The notes under the pieces: generated by a model
The model's input: only the letters and a program-made list of their open reading frames with translations
Databases searched by the model: none
Told to the model about the DNA's origin: nothing
Part shown: positions 22,496-33,860 of the stretch, piece after piece
How positions within the stretch are numbered: the first letter of the stretch is position 1
How the letters are laid out: every line of letters starts with the position of its first letter
Origin: Solanum dulcamara
Lineage: Eukaryota > Streptophyta > Magnoliopsida > Solanales > Solanaceae
DNA length: 64,000 bases
NCBI RefSeq assembly: GCF_947179165.1
Contig: NC_077247.1
Location: forward strand, 13,963,501-14,027,500
Reading direction: 5' to 3'
Translations under genes and position numbers: made by a program

Positions 22496-23656
22496 TATCA
22501 AGACCCAATTTCACAAGTCATAATGACACCTACTATCAACCCACCAGTAGATAAGCCTAACCCCACAGTCCGAAACTATAAGTAATGGACCATCACAAGC
22601 AGAAAAAAGAACTGAATAATAATAACAATAATAATGACAAAATAAGAATAATAACAATACAACAAGATAACCCCAAGACTTGGTATCATTCAATAGTCGA
22701 GCCACTAGACCAAATAGGAAGTATAATGTTTATACATATATAATAATAATAATAACAATAGTAATACAAACTGTCTCCGAATGTGATTGACTGCCCCAAG
22801 TCAATCATAGAAGAAGATAGGAAACTTTTAACGCCAAGATCTCACCGAAGTCTCCAAAATCTAAGAGTTACTTTGCATGATATCCAAATTAGTAGTGAAA
22901 ACCCGTACTATGATCTGTAGGGTACAAAAGTGTAGTATAAGTACCAACAAGTGGCACTCTGTAGGCAGGGGTTGACTGAGCTATAAAGATAAAGCAAGTA
23001 TATAGAGCATGTAAGCAAGGAGTGTATATCACAAGTAACTAACAAGACTAATAGGGAATCCTGCAATAAGAACATTTTATAAAAGGGGGGGATATAGGAA
23101 ATAATTAAGGAAACAAGGGAGATACCTGGTGGCGCCAGCCCAATACCTAAATATGAAAATACACTATGAGGGGAAGACAACTAAATGATAACCTACTAAC
23201 AGAAGTAAGCACACATGTTACATAAAGGCCTAAAGGACAGTATCAACTAAATCCTTGCACAAAAGATAGATAAGTAAGAACAAGGGCAGTAACTACCTTC
23301 AAATAAGATACCACCCTTTATATCTCCACAAGTTCGCAATTAGTAAGACAATACCTCCCGAGCCCTTGTATACCGGGGAAGTTCACTCATAAATAGGTAA
23401 ACTCATACGGCATCCCATATTATCCATAGGTCTAAATAATTATGCTGGTGATAGATAATGCATATATGCATAAAAGTAATATAGAAAAACCTATAGTACC
23501 ATCGATGCCTAGCACTTCATACCAAGATATATACACCTACTTTCAGTCCAGGCTAGGAAATAGGACCCATGTGACTCTATGGGATTTTCATGGGGGGCTC
23601 GAGAATGGCTTTATATACTTCCAGGTCCTGATCCAGGTCTTATATAAATCTATAAA

Positions 23657-23832
23657 ATCAACGCCACCTCGATGCCTCGAATTAACATCATAAAAAGAGC
23701 GCATCCTTGATGCCTCGAATCCTTTTAAAATGACTATATCCTTGATGACTCAAATTAGTATAAAATGAGCACATCATCGATGCCTCGAATCAGTATAATA
23801 AAATGAATGCATCTTCGATGCTTTTAGTCTGT
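23657..23832. repeat. About 36-bp tandem array, five units (right LTR of X4)
   Basis: The counterpart of 19,530-19,702, with the same GATGCCTCGAAT core and the same unit number, but independent base changes. Confidence 0.8.
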
Positions 23833-25269
23833 TGAAATACTAGTGAAAAGGTAGTACGACCCCATATACAAAAATTAGTTTAAAATATTTTGGATTACAA
23901 ACCATATTTCTCCAATCAATGCTAGAACCAATGCATGCACCAAGGTCGACTACATCCATGAGAAAATATTGATCCAATGCAATGCATGTCATCACCAACA
24001 TCTAAACAACACGTACAATTACATACAGTAATGACTATATAAGAACTTTACCCACTAGAGCATACAACAGGGTTCACAAATACAACCGACCTCAAATCAA
24101 GGCCTAAATCTCATGTCTACTCCTCTAACTCAAACACAAGGACCAACAAGGAACTCAACCCTAATTGTATAACAAAAAGGAGGAAAAGAGGAAACAGGTG
24201 GTCAACTAGTCAATCAATGCCTCCTGATCCATCTGGGAGAATATCTCCTCTAGATGCATAACCACAGATAGCCCCGCCAAATGGCAATAAGATAGCATAG
24301 AGGATTCTAACTCTAAATCCAGAAATGGAGTCTAATAGTAATTCACAAGCCTAACCGGGTGAAAATCACTATACCAAGGCTCCAACGCAAGTGTACTACA
24401 ATAATGAAGAAACTATGTCTCCTAAACCTCCTCTAACAACAGTTGCAACAACTATGGATCAATTCAAACCTCAAGTCTAAGGAACAAATTTTCCAATCAT
24501 AATAAACAATGAACAAGTCGCCTAAAATAGGTTAATCAAGGCCAAACTAAGGCATAATTAATAATCTTACTAACTTGACAGGAAATCTCACAAAAGCAAC
24601 CTAGCCTTAAAATCACACCGGGATAAAAAAACCAATAATCTAGGAATCAAGCCTAACCCCTCACATACATTCAAACCATAATTAAATTATACTACACAAT
24701 ACCTTATAAATCTCAATCAAACAAAAGAAGATCGTATCCCAAATTGAAGTCGAACACACGCACTCTAAGTCTACTTCCCGATAGCATTTTGCTCCAAAAA
24801 TGACTCTAAATGCCTCCACGCTATCAAAATATTGATCACCTCGTCAATACGAATATTTTGACACTAAAATTATATTTTTTGGAGATGGACTCAAAATTGC
24901 GTCTAAAATGGGAATGTGGGACCTATCCATGAAATTAAAAAGCGAACTCCATCTCAAGATTCCAAATATATCATAGAACTTATGCCGCAAAAATGGGCAC
25001 ATTCCGATCACCGGAAGAGCTTAAACAATCATACCAATTAAAGCCCTAGAATAGTCAAAAATACAAGAAAACAACAAATTTATGCGGAACTTACAAGATT
25101 TTTAGTATGAGAGAGGTCTCAAAACATTCCCAAAAGAATTTCCAACTCATCGGATCAAGAATCATGAATTTTGGTAGAGAATTGCTCTTAAAAACCCCAA
25201 AAATGCCATGTCTCGAAATGAGACTTGGCTGCTGAACGTGTTTGTTTAAAGACCACTGTAAGGCCTCAT

Positions 25270-25470
25270 TTTTTCTCTGCGAATGTGAAGACAAGCCTGC
25301 GAACGTGGAGGTTAAGCATGCTAATCCTTCGCGAATGCGGAGAGTCCTTCTGCGAATGCGGAAGTCTAGGGGTTGTCCTTATGTGAATGCGGTGAAGTGC
25401 CCATGAATGCGGAGGCTTGGCTACCACACTTCCATGAACGTGGCCAAGAGGCATGCGAATGCGGAGCATA
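25270..25470. repeat. CGAATGCGGAG word array (right LTR of X4)
   Basis: The counterpart of 21,098-21,275. The words GCGAATGTGAAG, GCGAATGCGGAG and TGAATGCGGAG recur at similar spacing. Confidence 0.8.
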
Positions 25471-26151
25471 TCAGCTAAGGCTAAGGGAATTTGGGATTCT
25501 CCGATGGGGGTTCAAAATTCATTAGGACCCCATGTGCGCAGATGGACTATACTAGCCCACTAAATTCGATATTTCAGACTCATTGGTGCAGTTGAAAAAT
25601 CTATCCAAGGTCGTCTTGACAAAAATATGGGTCCCATACCCAAGCATGATTTTTTCCCATTTAATAAGAGGGCTCGAAATGAGATCGGAAGCCTCGGGAC
25701 ATGAACAAAGAGTCATTCTAGGCCAAAACTGACATTCTAGAGCTAACCGCACTAACGAAATTTCAATCTGAGCTCATTTTCCAAGAATGTTGACCGAAGT
25801 CAATGTTAGGCCAAATTTAAAAGACTAAAGTGCCAAATAGGCTTAAAACTCCCACTAATTGCTTTGATGCTCGTGCCAACTATGCTACTAGACTAAGTTG
25901 GCCATTTCGAAGCTGATAGAAACATTAAAATTCTATTCTGAGGTCATCTTCCTAGATTTTTGACCAAAGTCAATTATTCAATCTCCAAGAGTTCCAAAAA
26001 AGGTAAACGGACATAAATCCCAAACGAACGATCAGACAATCGAACTGTCAGTGTCAGTAAGTCATAAATGACTTGGGATCGCTACAGGAAGTCTCTAAAT
26101 GCTTAAAATATCAGAAAAGATGAAAATACCCTTGGGGGTCGTTACAATAAT

Positions 26152-26433
26152 TAAACAGACACTAGAACAATTCTTAATAAAGAAAATGATAAATATGTAA
26201 TTAGCAAAGATAGTCTAAGTCCCAATTTAGATAGATTGGTACCAGATATGGATAATTTTAATACAACTTTAGAAAAAAATAATCCAAGTCCTAATAGAAC
26301 CCGATCCCAAAGATTAGGAGATAATGACAATTATGGAGAATATTCATATTATCAAGATGCTCAAGACCCTAATGAAGACGATAATTTCGGGATGAGTTTT
26401 GATTTCATTGCATTACATAACCTTAATACATAA
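26152..26433 (+). pseudogene. EPRV copy 2: C-terminal tail of ORF4
   Basis: Directly after X4 the viral reading resumes in one frame to the stop at 26,431-26,433. It is Asn/Asp-rich, with the acidic segment GDNDNYGEYSYYQDAQDPNEDD. It joins 18,328 once X4 and one ATAAT copy are removed, but is shifted by one base from the 18,073-18,327 frame. Acidic, Asn-rich C-termini are plausible for an inclusion-body protein. I see no named domain. Confidence 0.75.
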
Positions 26434-26870
26434 AATGATAAGAATACTATAGCAGTATGAGAAGATGAGAGAGAGACATCAACAATAATTCAAGCTACTG
26501 TACATGGATGAATGATGGAAATTCAACATAAATAGATAAGATGATACGAGAAGAGACGTGGATGAACTATAACCAACTACTATGTAAATAATAGAGTGTG
26601 CCATGTGGGTATGCCCACATAGTCGTGTGAGTGCTTACTTTATCACTACTCAAGAACGGAAAAACTGATAAGCACGCGTCAAGTCCAAAGTAAAAGATAA
26701 ACAAATAATTCATGTGATGATGTATCCCACTGAGCACCCGACTTCCATTATATGCTCATCCTATCTTTATGTGTCAGCCATTTATCTTAGGCCACACTAT
26801 TCTTTTTTAAAACCACTACTTTATGAAGTTAGGATGTCTATATAAGAAGCCCTTCTTCATTCAAAGAAAT
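26434..26870 (+). promoter_or_regulatory. EPRV pregenomic RNA promoter region
   Basis: After ORF4 there is an intergenic region ending in a strong TATA box (CTATATAAGAAGCCC, TATATAAG at 26,839-26,846) of the form used by caulimovirid full-length transcript promoters. The expected start site is about 25-35 bases downstream. A perfect 7-bp inverted repeat lies at 26,603-26,620. The position between the last gene and the leader is what pararetroviruses show. The exact start site and activity are not visible from sequence. Confidence 0.7.
26603..26620. promoter_or_regulatory. Palindrome ATGTGGG-TATG-CCCACAT
   Basis: Two perfect 7-base arms around a 4-base centre, about 220 bases upstream of the TATA box. 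It could be a paired transcription-factor site or a hairpin. This is structural evidence only. Confidence 0.6.
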
Positions 26871-26999
26871 ATACAACTTAGAAAAGAACTAAGCCAAAAA
26901 ACTCAACATATTCCCCTTTCCTTCATGTTTCCTACAACCCTCCTTCTCAAACTAACATTCTTTGTGTAATTCGGCTTTCTATAATATTAAGGTTTGTTG

Positions 27000-27005
27000 A
27001 ATAAA
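27000..27005 (+). terminator. EPRV polyadenylation signal AATAAA
   Basis: AATAAA lies about 155 bases past the TATA box. In pararetroviruses the poly(A) signal sits in the short terminal redundancy just downstream of the start, so it is skipped once and used on the second pass. Position and sequence fit that plan. Confidence 0.55.
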
Positions 27006-27450
27006 GTTTTCAAGTTTTTGAAACTTCTTAGGGGGTTCCCAAAAGAAAAACCTTTCTCAGTTTTAATCATTAAGTCTCTTATGTTGTTATGTTTCCTATA
27101 TTCTCCCCAAAGAATATGTTTTCTTTACTATTATGGATGTTGAAATATATGTATATTATGTTTGAATAGTATGTCCATTACTCTTAGTATATGATTAACC
27201 TCTTAATCTCTTAATAACAAATATGGATTAACCTATAAATTCCTAGGATTTTGAGGCCTTTTAGCAAAGTAGTTTCATTACTAAACTACCCTAAGACAAT
27301 CCTTTAAATTATCTTCACAATTTGAGGAAATCAAGTTTTTCTCACGTAATAAAATTCGAGCCAGGAAATAGTAAACTAGGAGTTGATCCTATCATCAAGT
27401 AATATCCACTTGAAATGTGAATATTAGCTTAAATATCTAGGGGTGTTACA
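27006..27450 (+). other. Probable EPRV leader, unassigned AT-rich sequence
   Basis: No frame of note is present. A perfect 7-base stem (27,269-27,275 with 27,283-27,289) could form a hairpin, as leaders of these viruses often do. I could not find an initiator-Met primer site, so the leader may be truncated or partly replaced. It ends in GGGGTGTTACA at 27,440-27,450, which looks like an LTR end, but no matching start was found. Confidence 0.4.
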
Positions 27451-27577
27451 ACTGGAATTTGCACTCTTGGGTCTACGACCTTCTTTCTATGGTCTATAGA
27501 CCCTTAAAAGGGTCGTCCTTCTAACTTGTAGGAAAGGTCCTAAGGATCCTTCTGAAGGTGAAGTCTACAGGTCATTT
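27451..27577 (-). mobile_element. Left fragment of element E 3' LTR
   Basis: This short piece contains TCTACGACC and TCTATAGACCC words like those at 57,140-57,300. It joins directly to 57,058 when element A and one CATTT duplication are removed. The left border is uncertain; most of the LTR's biological 3' part is absent. Confidence 0.5.
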
Positions 27578-27944
27578 TGTAACATTCCGCAAAATTCTCA
27601 CAAGTGCCTTAAAATGCCCTGGAAATACGCTGCTTGCGTTACATATTATATTTATCTTTTTTGGTAAATTCGAGTTTGGATTTAGTGATTGCACAAAGTA
27701 GTGAAGTGCACGAAAGATCCGTATCGCCCATTTGTTCCCGCATAGGGAAATTATTTCCAAAGTCAAAATCTAGCAAAAATCTCATTCGCACAAAATTGAC
27801 CTATTTGGGAATAGGTCCGCGTCGCAGACTTTGGTGCAACTTTTTATCTAAATTCAGTTTTTAAAGTGGGGACACTTTAGATATTTTCCTAATTGTTAGT
27901 GAATGAATCTAGATGTTTTTAGGACATAATTCTACTCTATAAAC

Positions 27945-28512
27945 TAGGGGTGTCAGAATGAGCCCAAATATAAGTAACTCGCCCCAACTTTTATAGGTTG
28001 GACTCAAGATAATTTGTATTAGGTTCAATCCCAACCCTTTCAAGCCTTAACCTATTTTGAAAGAATCTTCAATTGAGCCCAATTTATCTCCAATTTCAAC
28101 CTATTTTAAGGCTTTTTATTTGAATTGGTGTAATGTATGTTCTCATATTAAAAGTATGAATTACAATTTATTTTATATATTTTAGGATTAATCTATCCAT
28201 TTGTAAATTTTTATTTTTATTTTTCTTTAGTTGAAGTTCAAATTGTAGTTATAAAAGGTTAATAATGATATATTGTAATTATTGAGATTAAGCCGGTCAA
28301 ATTGAGCGGGTCATGACCAAACCCAAATTTTAGTTGAAATTGAGAATATTAAAGTGGGTTGAAATAAAAATTGGGTTGGTTCATGACCCACTCAAATTTT
28401 AGCCCAAATGAGTCCAAAGTAAATTTGGGCGGGTCATGAACCAACCCAATTTTTATTTCAACCCACTTTAATATTCTCAATTTTAACCCAACCCATCCAT
28501 TTGACACCCCTA
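27945..28512. mobile_element. hAT-type MITE with internal foldback
   Basis: 568 bp with termini TAGGGGTGTC and GACACCCCTA and a perfect 8-bp duplication CTATAAAC (27,937-27,944 and 28,513-28,520). The element is absent from the 3' LTR at about 55,345, which shows the empty site. The 8-bp duplication and these termini fit the hAT superfamily. It has no coding capacity. Confidence 0.92.
28338..28482. repeat. 52-bp perfect inverted repeat inside the MITE
   Basis: Arms 28,338-28,389 and 28,431-28,482 are exact reverse complements around a 41-base loop. A transcript would form a long perfect hairpin suited to Dicer-like processing. Confidence 0.95.
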
Positions 28513-29479
28513 CTATAAACTATCCTAAACCTCCAATTTCATTCATTCTTTTACAATTCACCTATTCAAATATTACTCTCTCTACAAAAGCTCTCAAAGA
28601 CTCCATTGAAGACCTCCAATAAATTCACTCAATCTCTTCATCAAAATGCTCAAATTCTTCAAAGTTCTTTTGTCTTCTCACTCAAGATATGTGGGTATTT
28701 GATCCTAGGGTACTTTCACCCAAGGAGACCAACAAATTTCCTACTTTTTCAATCAATTTAAGTATATATTTTATGAGTTTTATGATCTTCATTCCAATTG
28801 CATGAATTATGATTCTAATTATGATTATGGGTCTACTTCAATATAAATTGATGGTTATTGCATTGAATTGAAGAGTTTTTCTATTACTTTTATGTGATAC
28901 TCTTGTGAGTTAAGTGATTGGACCTTTCTCATGTTTTCTTATGATTTCATTAAATCTTTCATCATGCTATTTAAAATAGTCATTGCACAATGTGGTTTTA
29001 ATTATGCATTGCATCACTACAAACTTAGTACATTCAAATGTACTAACACATACTTTATGGCCCACGTTATATCATAGTGTAAGGTCGAATGCTCTATCTT
29101 ATTCGTGTGGCTAGTTGGTGATCCATCTTAAAGATTTGTGCAGTGAGTCCTCATGCTTTGAGGTCAAGCCGATTCATTTCCTCTTTTATTGTCATTCCTA
29201 GACTTTTATGATGTGTAAAACTATTTATGTCATTACTTTCTTGAGGGTGAGCTAGGAACATGTCCTAGTCCCCGCCTATGTAGTCGAGTAGAGGCTTGTT
29301 GGGCATATTGTGTAAAGAAGTCTATGTTGTCATGATTCTCTCTAGATATGCTATATTTTTGGACTTCTTATTGTTCACCTTATGTATGCTTATGATATAT
29401 TAAGAGGCTTGGTTGGGGTTTCTTCAAGGATCCTAATTGCCCTATCATAGCTAGGCCCTAGTTCTTGTCGTGACAAACT

Positions 29480-29491
29480 TGGTATCAGAGC
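29480..29491 (+). promoter_or_regulatory. Primer binding site of element A (tRNA-iMet)
   Basis: TGGTATCAGAGC, complementary to the 3' end of plant initiator tRNA-Met, starts four bases after the 5' LTR. This is the usual primer of chromoviruses. Confidence 0.93.
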
Positions 29492-29693
29492 ACAAAGATC
29501 AATTGTCCTAAGAAGTCCAACATGTCATGTCAAGTAGAGTCTTATTCATGGGTGTGAAGTATGACACATTTATGAATAGAAGGCTACTAGAAATTTTATG
29601 GAAATCCTCATATCTTTGATGATCTATGTCGTGCGATAGAGGAAACTATAAGACTTCCTCTCCTTAACAATTGTTCTTGGTGATTTTCAGAAA

Positions 29694-30039
29694 AAGCCTC
29701 CAAAAAGAGCACCTTTGCCAAGAGGGGTAAATTCTAATGGGGACCAAGCTCCTCCGATTCCTCAAAAAAATTGACCTTTGCCCTACCAAGTGACTAATGC
29801 GGAGTTACGGGCTTCTATCACTATGCTAGCTCATGTCATGGCCAACAAAGGAGGTGTTTCTCCTCTTAATGCTCCTACCCCGGCATCTAGAGTGAGGGAC
29901 TTTGCAAGGATGAAACCTCCAGAGTTCCATGGTTCAAAGGTAGATGAAGATCCTCAAGAGTTCATTAATGAGGTGTATAAGGTGGTGGACATTATGGTGG
30001 TGACTTTGAAAGAGAAAGTGGAGTTGATGGCCTACCAAC
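29694..30039 (+). pseudogene. Element A gag, N-terminal part
   Basis: The reading begins at AAGCCTCC, where relatives have ATGCCTCC (compare 45,472), so the start codon is mutated. A TGA interrupts it at about 29,772. VRDFARMKPPEFHGSK and EDPQEFINEVYKV match the capsid domain of gypsy gag. It is cut by B1 after MAYQL and resumes at 37,996. A close homologue, from element F, is at 63,360-63,770. Confidence 0.88.
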
Positions 30040-32235
30040 TGTCATGACCTAAGTCTAAGGCCTAGACGTGACACGACAAATGAGACACTCGGAGGTACCT
30101 CACCCAAGCCTCTTAGCATTCATTAAGCATTTCATTGGTAATGATAAACAAATCAAGCGGAAAACAAAAGGGATGTAGGGACTAAGGGGTTTCACATTTA
30201 ATAAGAGTCAAAAACAACATAACATCTTTTTGTATGTCCAACCATACCTTCTACATTAAAGACTTGGCGGGGGCTAAGACATGTCCCTAGCTCACCCTCA
30301 AAATAAGTGATAAGAAATGCCTTAATAAAAGTCTTAATGTTCTGCATAAAATAAGCTTAGAATAAAAAAGATATTTTCCCCAAAATATGGGAACTCACCA
30401 CAAGCAATCTTCAACCTAATCTGAGCAATCTACGTGGAAGAGGTTGAAGAGCGACGTCGGGTCCTACATAGTGATATCATGTAGGCAAAAGTATGCATTA
30501 GTACTTTGAATATACTAAGTATGTGAGTATGCTATGAAATGAAGAACATAAGAGAGACATGAGTAGGCAATATGCATAAGTGAATATATGCATTAGACAT
30601 CATCATATGAATCCTTAAAATATTCATTTTGTGGGAAAGTGACCATAACCGACATTTAAGACCATGCGAGCTATTACATGGAATCCAACATAACCCCCTA
30701 TGTTGGCATGGGGAGACTCTTTGCTGGGTAAAAGTCCGTCAACTTTGATTATTTCTTTAACTTTGACTTTAAGGGCTAATTGTGGATCTACTAGCCTCAA
30801 TAGCCTACAAAGGATCGTATGTTGGCGCATAGTTAATGCAATATGAGACTTTACTTAAGGACCCCTTAGGTCGAGTCCCCATCTACATGCTACATTCGGT
30901 GCTAGGTCAATCCCATGGAATAACATTTATATATCATAATAACATAAGCATTGTATAACTTTAGATATCAAATCATCATCGGTAGAATAGGATTGCCTTC
31001 ATGTCCACATTTGTTGCTAAGTCAAAAACCACGGAATACATACATAGCATAGAAATCATAATTTCATATATTATAGTCATTATCATAGGTTTGAAATGAT
31101 AGAGTAACTCATTTTCATAACATACTTGTAATGTAAGAATTGTCCTTTCATTATTACAATCATATTTGCATAATTCATATCATTTGGCCTTAGGCCACCA
31201 CATAGGGCCCTAAGTCACCTTACTTTATAACTTGCATAAAAATCATCCTTCGAAACATACTTATAGTCCATGATGATAATTGAAATACATAATCATAATT
31301 CATACTTGAAAATTTATGATCATAGCTTATACTTGAAATTTAGGTAAGGCATGAATGCATGATCAATTGATTTGAAAATTATGTAATTGAATTGAAAACA
31401 TGCATGATCACAAACTTTATATCAGCCCATACATAATTCATATCGATAATATTATTAGGAAGTATAATTGAAAATACTCATAATTTTCATCATGAACCCT
31501 AGAGATAAAAATAGGAGAATTCATGGAAAAACTCTTCAATTTAATATAATAACCATCAATTTATATCAAAATAGACTCATGATCATACTTTGAATCAAAA
31601 TTCATGCAATAGGAATAGAGAACATAGAACCCATAAAATACCAAACTTTAATTTGATAGAAAACCTGGAGAAATTGATTGGACTTCATGGATGAAAGAAT
31701 CCATGAATTAATACCCACATACCTTAAGTGAGAACACCAAATAATTTAGAAGAACTTGAGAGTTTTGATGGAGAGCTTGAGTGAATTTACTTGAAGTCTT
31801 TAATGGAGTCCTTGAGAGTCCTTTGTAGAGAGAGAAATATTTGAGTAGGTGAATTGTAGAAGAATTAATATAAATAGAGGTTTAGGTTAATTTATAAAGT
31901 TGAATTAGGTCCTAAAAATGTCTAGGTTCATTGGCTAAAATTTGGAAAAAGTCTAAAATACCCTTACTAAAAATCCAACTCGTCCAGAAAACCCTTCCCA
32001 GGTCCGCGACTCGGACTTGTTGCAAATCTTTCTATTTTGTGTAGTTTCTTGAGAAATCTATCTTTCGATCTACGGGTACTAAAAATTCACCGAGACTATT
32101 TTTCTACAGGTTTTGACCCCCTATTCGATATTCCAAACTCGGATTGTCTAAAATGATTAAGGATATTGCATTACTTGAGCGGCCTGTTCCCAAGGCATTC
32201 TTAAGGAACTTGTGAGTATTTTGAGGGATGTTACA
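30040..32235 (-). repeat. B1 3' LTR
   Basis: Plus-strand ends TGTCATGACCTAAG and GAGGGATGTTACA. The U3 half (about 31,005-32,235) resembles the LTRs of element A in reverse, for example the CATGATCAATTG region at 31,350 against 55,870. Short frames such as 30,624-30,830 are chance. Confidence 0.88.
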
Positions 32236-32252
32236 ATACCTTCCCCTTGGGA
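32236..32252 (-). promoter_or_regulatory. B1 polypurine tract
   Basis: On the minus strand TCCCAAGGGGAAGGTAT abuts the 3' LTR and would prime plus-strand DNA synthesis. Confidence 0.8.
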
Positions 32253-32499
32253 TCATTTGTCCTCGAATGAGATTCAACTAATATGGGAAGGACATGGAAA
32301 AAGGACTAACATACCAACATGATTATGAGAACACTTCGAAAAATGCATAGAACATGTAAACTTCATACTTAACATAAACCATAGTATTTGAGAAAATCAT
32401 TTTCATTAATCATGCATGCATTTGAATGACATAGGGAACTGAAACGTAGGACTTTAATTGATTTGATCATGAACAACTTAGTATCTTTAGGCTTGAGTA

Positions 32500-33060
32500 A
32501 AAGGAAAGAGATACAAATAATGCTTCATCATGTTTAATTCCCCTTCCCACGTAGCAATTTCTACTTGTTAGTTCCTCTATAACACTTTGACGGATGCAAC
32601 ATCTTTATTTCTTAACCTCTTCACTTGCCGGTCTAAAATCTCAATTGGGACATCCCCATAAGTCAAATTCTCTTTAATACTTACATTCTCCATTGGCACA
32701 ATAGAATTATATCACCTACAAACTTCCTCAACATTGACACGTGAAATACCGGATAAACCAAAGCCAACTCAAGTGGAAAGTCTAACTCATATGCTACTTT
32801 TACAATGCGCTTCAATATCCTATAGGTGTTATATATCTAGGGCTCAACTTTCCTTTGTTACCAAACTGCATTACCCCTTTCATAGGTGAAATCTTTAAAT
32901 ACACCATATCATCCACATCAAATTCAAGCTCTTTCTTCTTAGTGTCTGAATAGGACTATTGACGACTTTGAGCCATTTTCTCCATTGCAACAATTACAAA
33001 TCTGGACCAATTAATGCCATCTCACCTACTTCAAACCATCCCACCGGAGACCTATATCTT
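32500..33060 (-). pseudogene. B1 integrase C-terminus with GPY/F-like and chromodomain remnants
   Basis: The minus strand reads KKELEFDVDDMVYLK and SPMKGVMQFGNKGKLSP, then YRILKRIVKVAYELDFPLE and VYPVFHVSMLRKF, the C-terminal DNA-binding module of chromovirus integrase. Frameshifts break it near 32,860 and the chromodomain part (about 32,520-32,650) is decayed. Confidence 0.8.
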
Positions 33061-33860
33061 CTCCTATACAAGGCTTCAAAAGGAGCCATTTAGATACTAG
33101 AGTGATAACTATTATTGTAGGCAAACTCAATCAATACCAAATGGTCATCCCAACTTCCTCTAACATCAATCACACATTCCCTTAACATATCCTCCAAGGT
33201 TTGAATTGTTCTTTTGGCTTGTCCATCGGTTTGAGGATGGAAAGCGGTACTGTACTTGACTTTAGTACCAAGACCTTTCTAAAATGAGTTCCAAAATTGT
33301 GAACTAAATTAAGTACCTCTATTCGATATAATCAACAAAGGAACACCATGAAGTTTCACAAGTTCTCGAATATACAACTTAGCATAATCTTTGGCACCAT
33401 GAAAAATCTTCACTGGAAGAAAATGTGCCGATTTGGTCATTCGGTCCATAATGACCCAAATAGAATCATGTTGTCTTCTAGTACGAGGCAAACCTGTAAA
33501 AAACTCCATATTCACATCTTTCCACTTCCATGTAGGAATTTTAATTTCTTGAGCTAGACCTCCTGGCCGTTGATGTTAAACTTTCACTTATTGACAATTT
33601 GGACACTTAGACATAAACTCCGCTATGTCCTTCTTCATGTCATTCCATCAATATACTTCCCTCAAGTCATGATACATCTTGGTTGATCCCGGATGAATTG
33701 AATACTGAGAACTATAAGCCTCATTCAATATCAACTCTCTTAATCCATTAATATTTGGAACACACAAATGACCTTGGTAATGTAGTACCCCATCTTCTCT
33801 AAGGGAGAAAACCTCAATGGATTTTTTGGCAACCGACTTTTTTAATTCGATCAAAATTGA
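33061..33860 (-). pseudogene. B1 integrase: zinc-binding and catalytic domains
   Basis: 33,648-33,854 encodes HYQGHLCVPN and YSIHPGSTKMYHDLREVY, part of the HHCC zinc finger; KCPNCQ follows at about 33,600. 33,309-33,515 encodes DSIWVIMDRMTKSAHFLPVK with the first catalytic Asp and ends at IISNRGT, where the second catalytic Asp is Asn. The last catalytic part is degraded between 33,180 and 33,300. Confidence 0.85.

Larger units (their letters stand above)
18329..26146 (-). mobile_element. Complete coding-free LTR retrotransposon X4
   Basis: Two direct LTRs (18,329-21,977 and 22,496-26,146; 3,649 and 3,651 bp) enclose only 518 bp. The perfect duplication ATAAT flanks the whole element at 18,324-18,328 and 26,147-26,151, and its removal rejoins EPRV ORF4. 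A degenerate initiator-Met primer site complement (ACTCTGATTCTA, 22,481-22,492) sits next to the right LTR, so transcription sense is minus. No gag or pol is present, so it must have moved with proteins from an autonomous relative. This architecture fits LARD-like or derivative elements. By eye about 19 of the first 104 aligned LTR bases differ, so it is old. Confidence 0.92.
22496..26146 (-). repeat. X4 5' LTR (right copy)
   Basis: Colinear with the left LTR but starting TATCAAGACCC, with TA in place of TG. It ends GGGGGTCGTTACA next to the target duplication ATAAT. It is AT-rich and non-coding. Any promoter would read leftward from the right half. Confidence 0.9.
27578..29475 (+). repeat. 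Element A 5' LTR
   Basis: 1,898 bp including a 568-bp MITE and its duplication. Compared with the 3' LTR it lacks about 725 bases (the equivalent of about 55,707-56,430), with the break near 28,882 between GAAGAGTTTTTC and TTTTATGTGATACTC. Confidence 0.88.
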
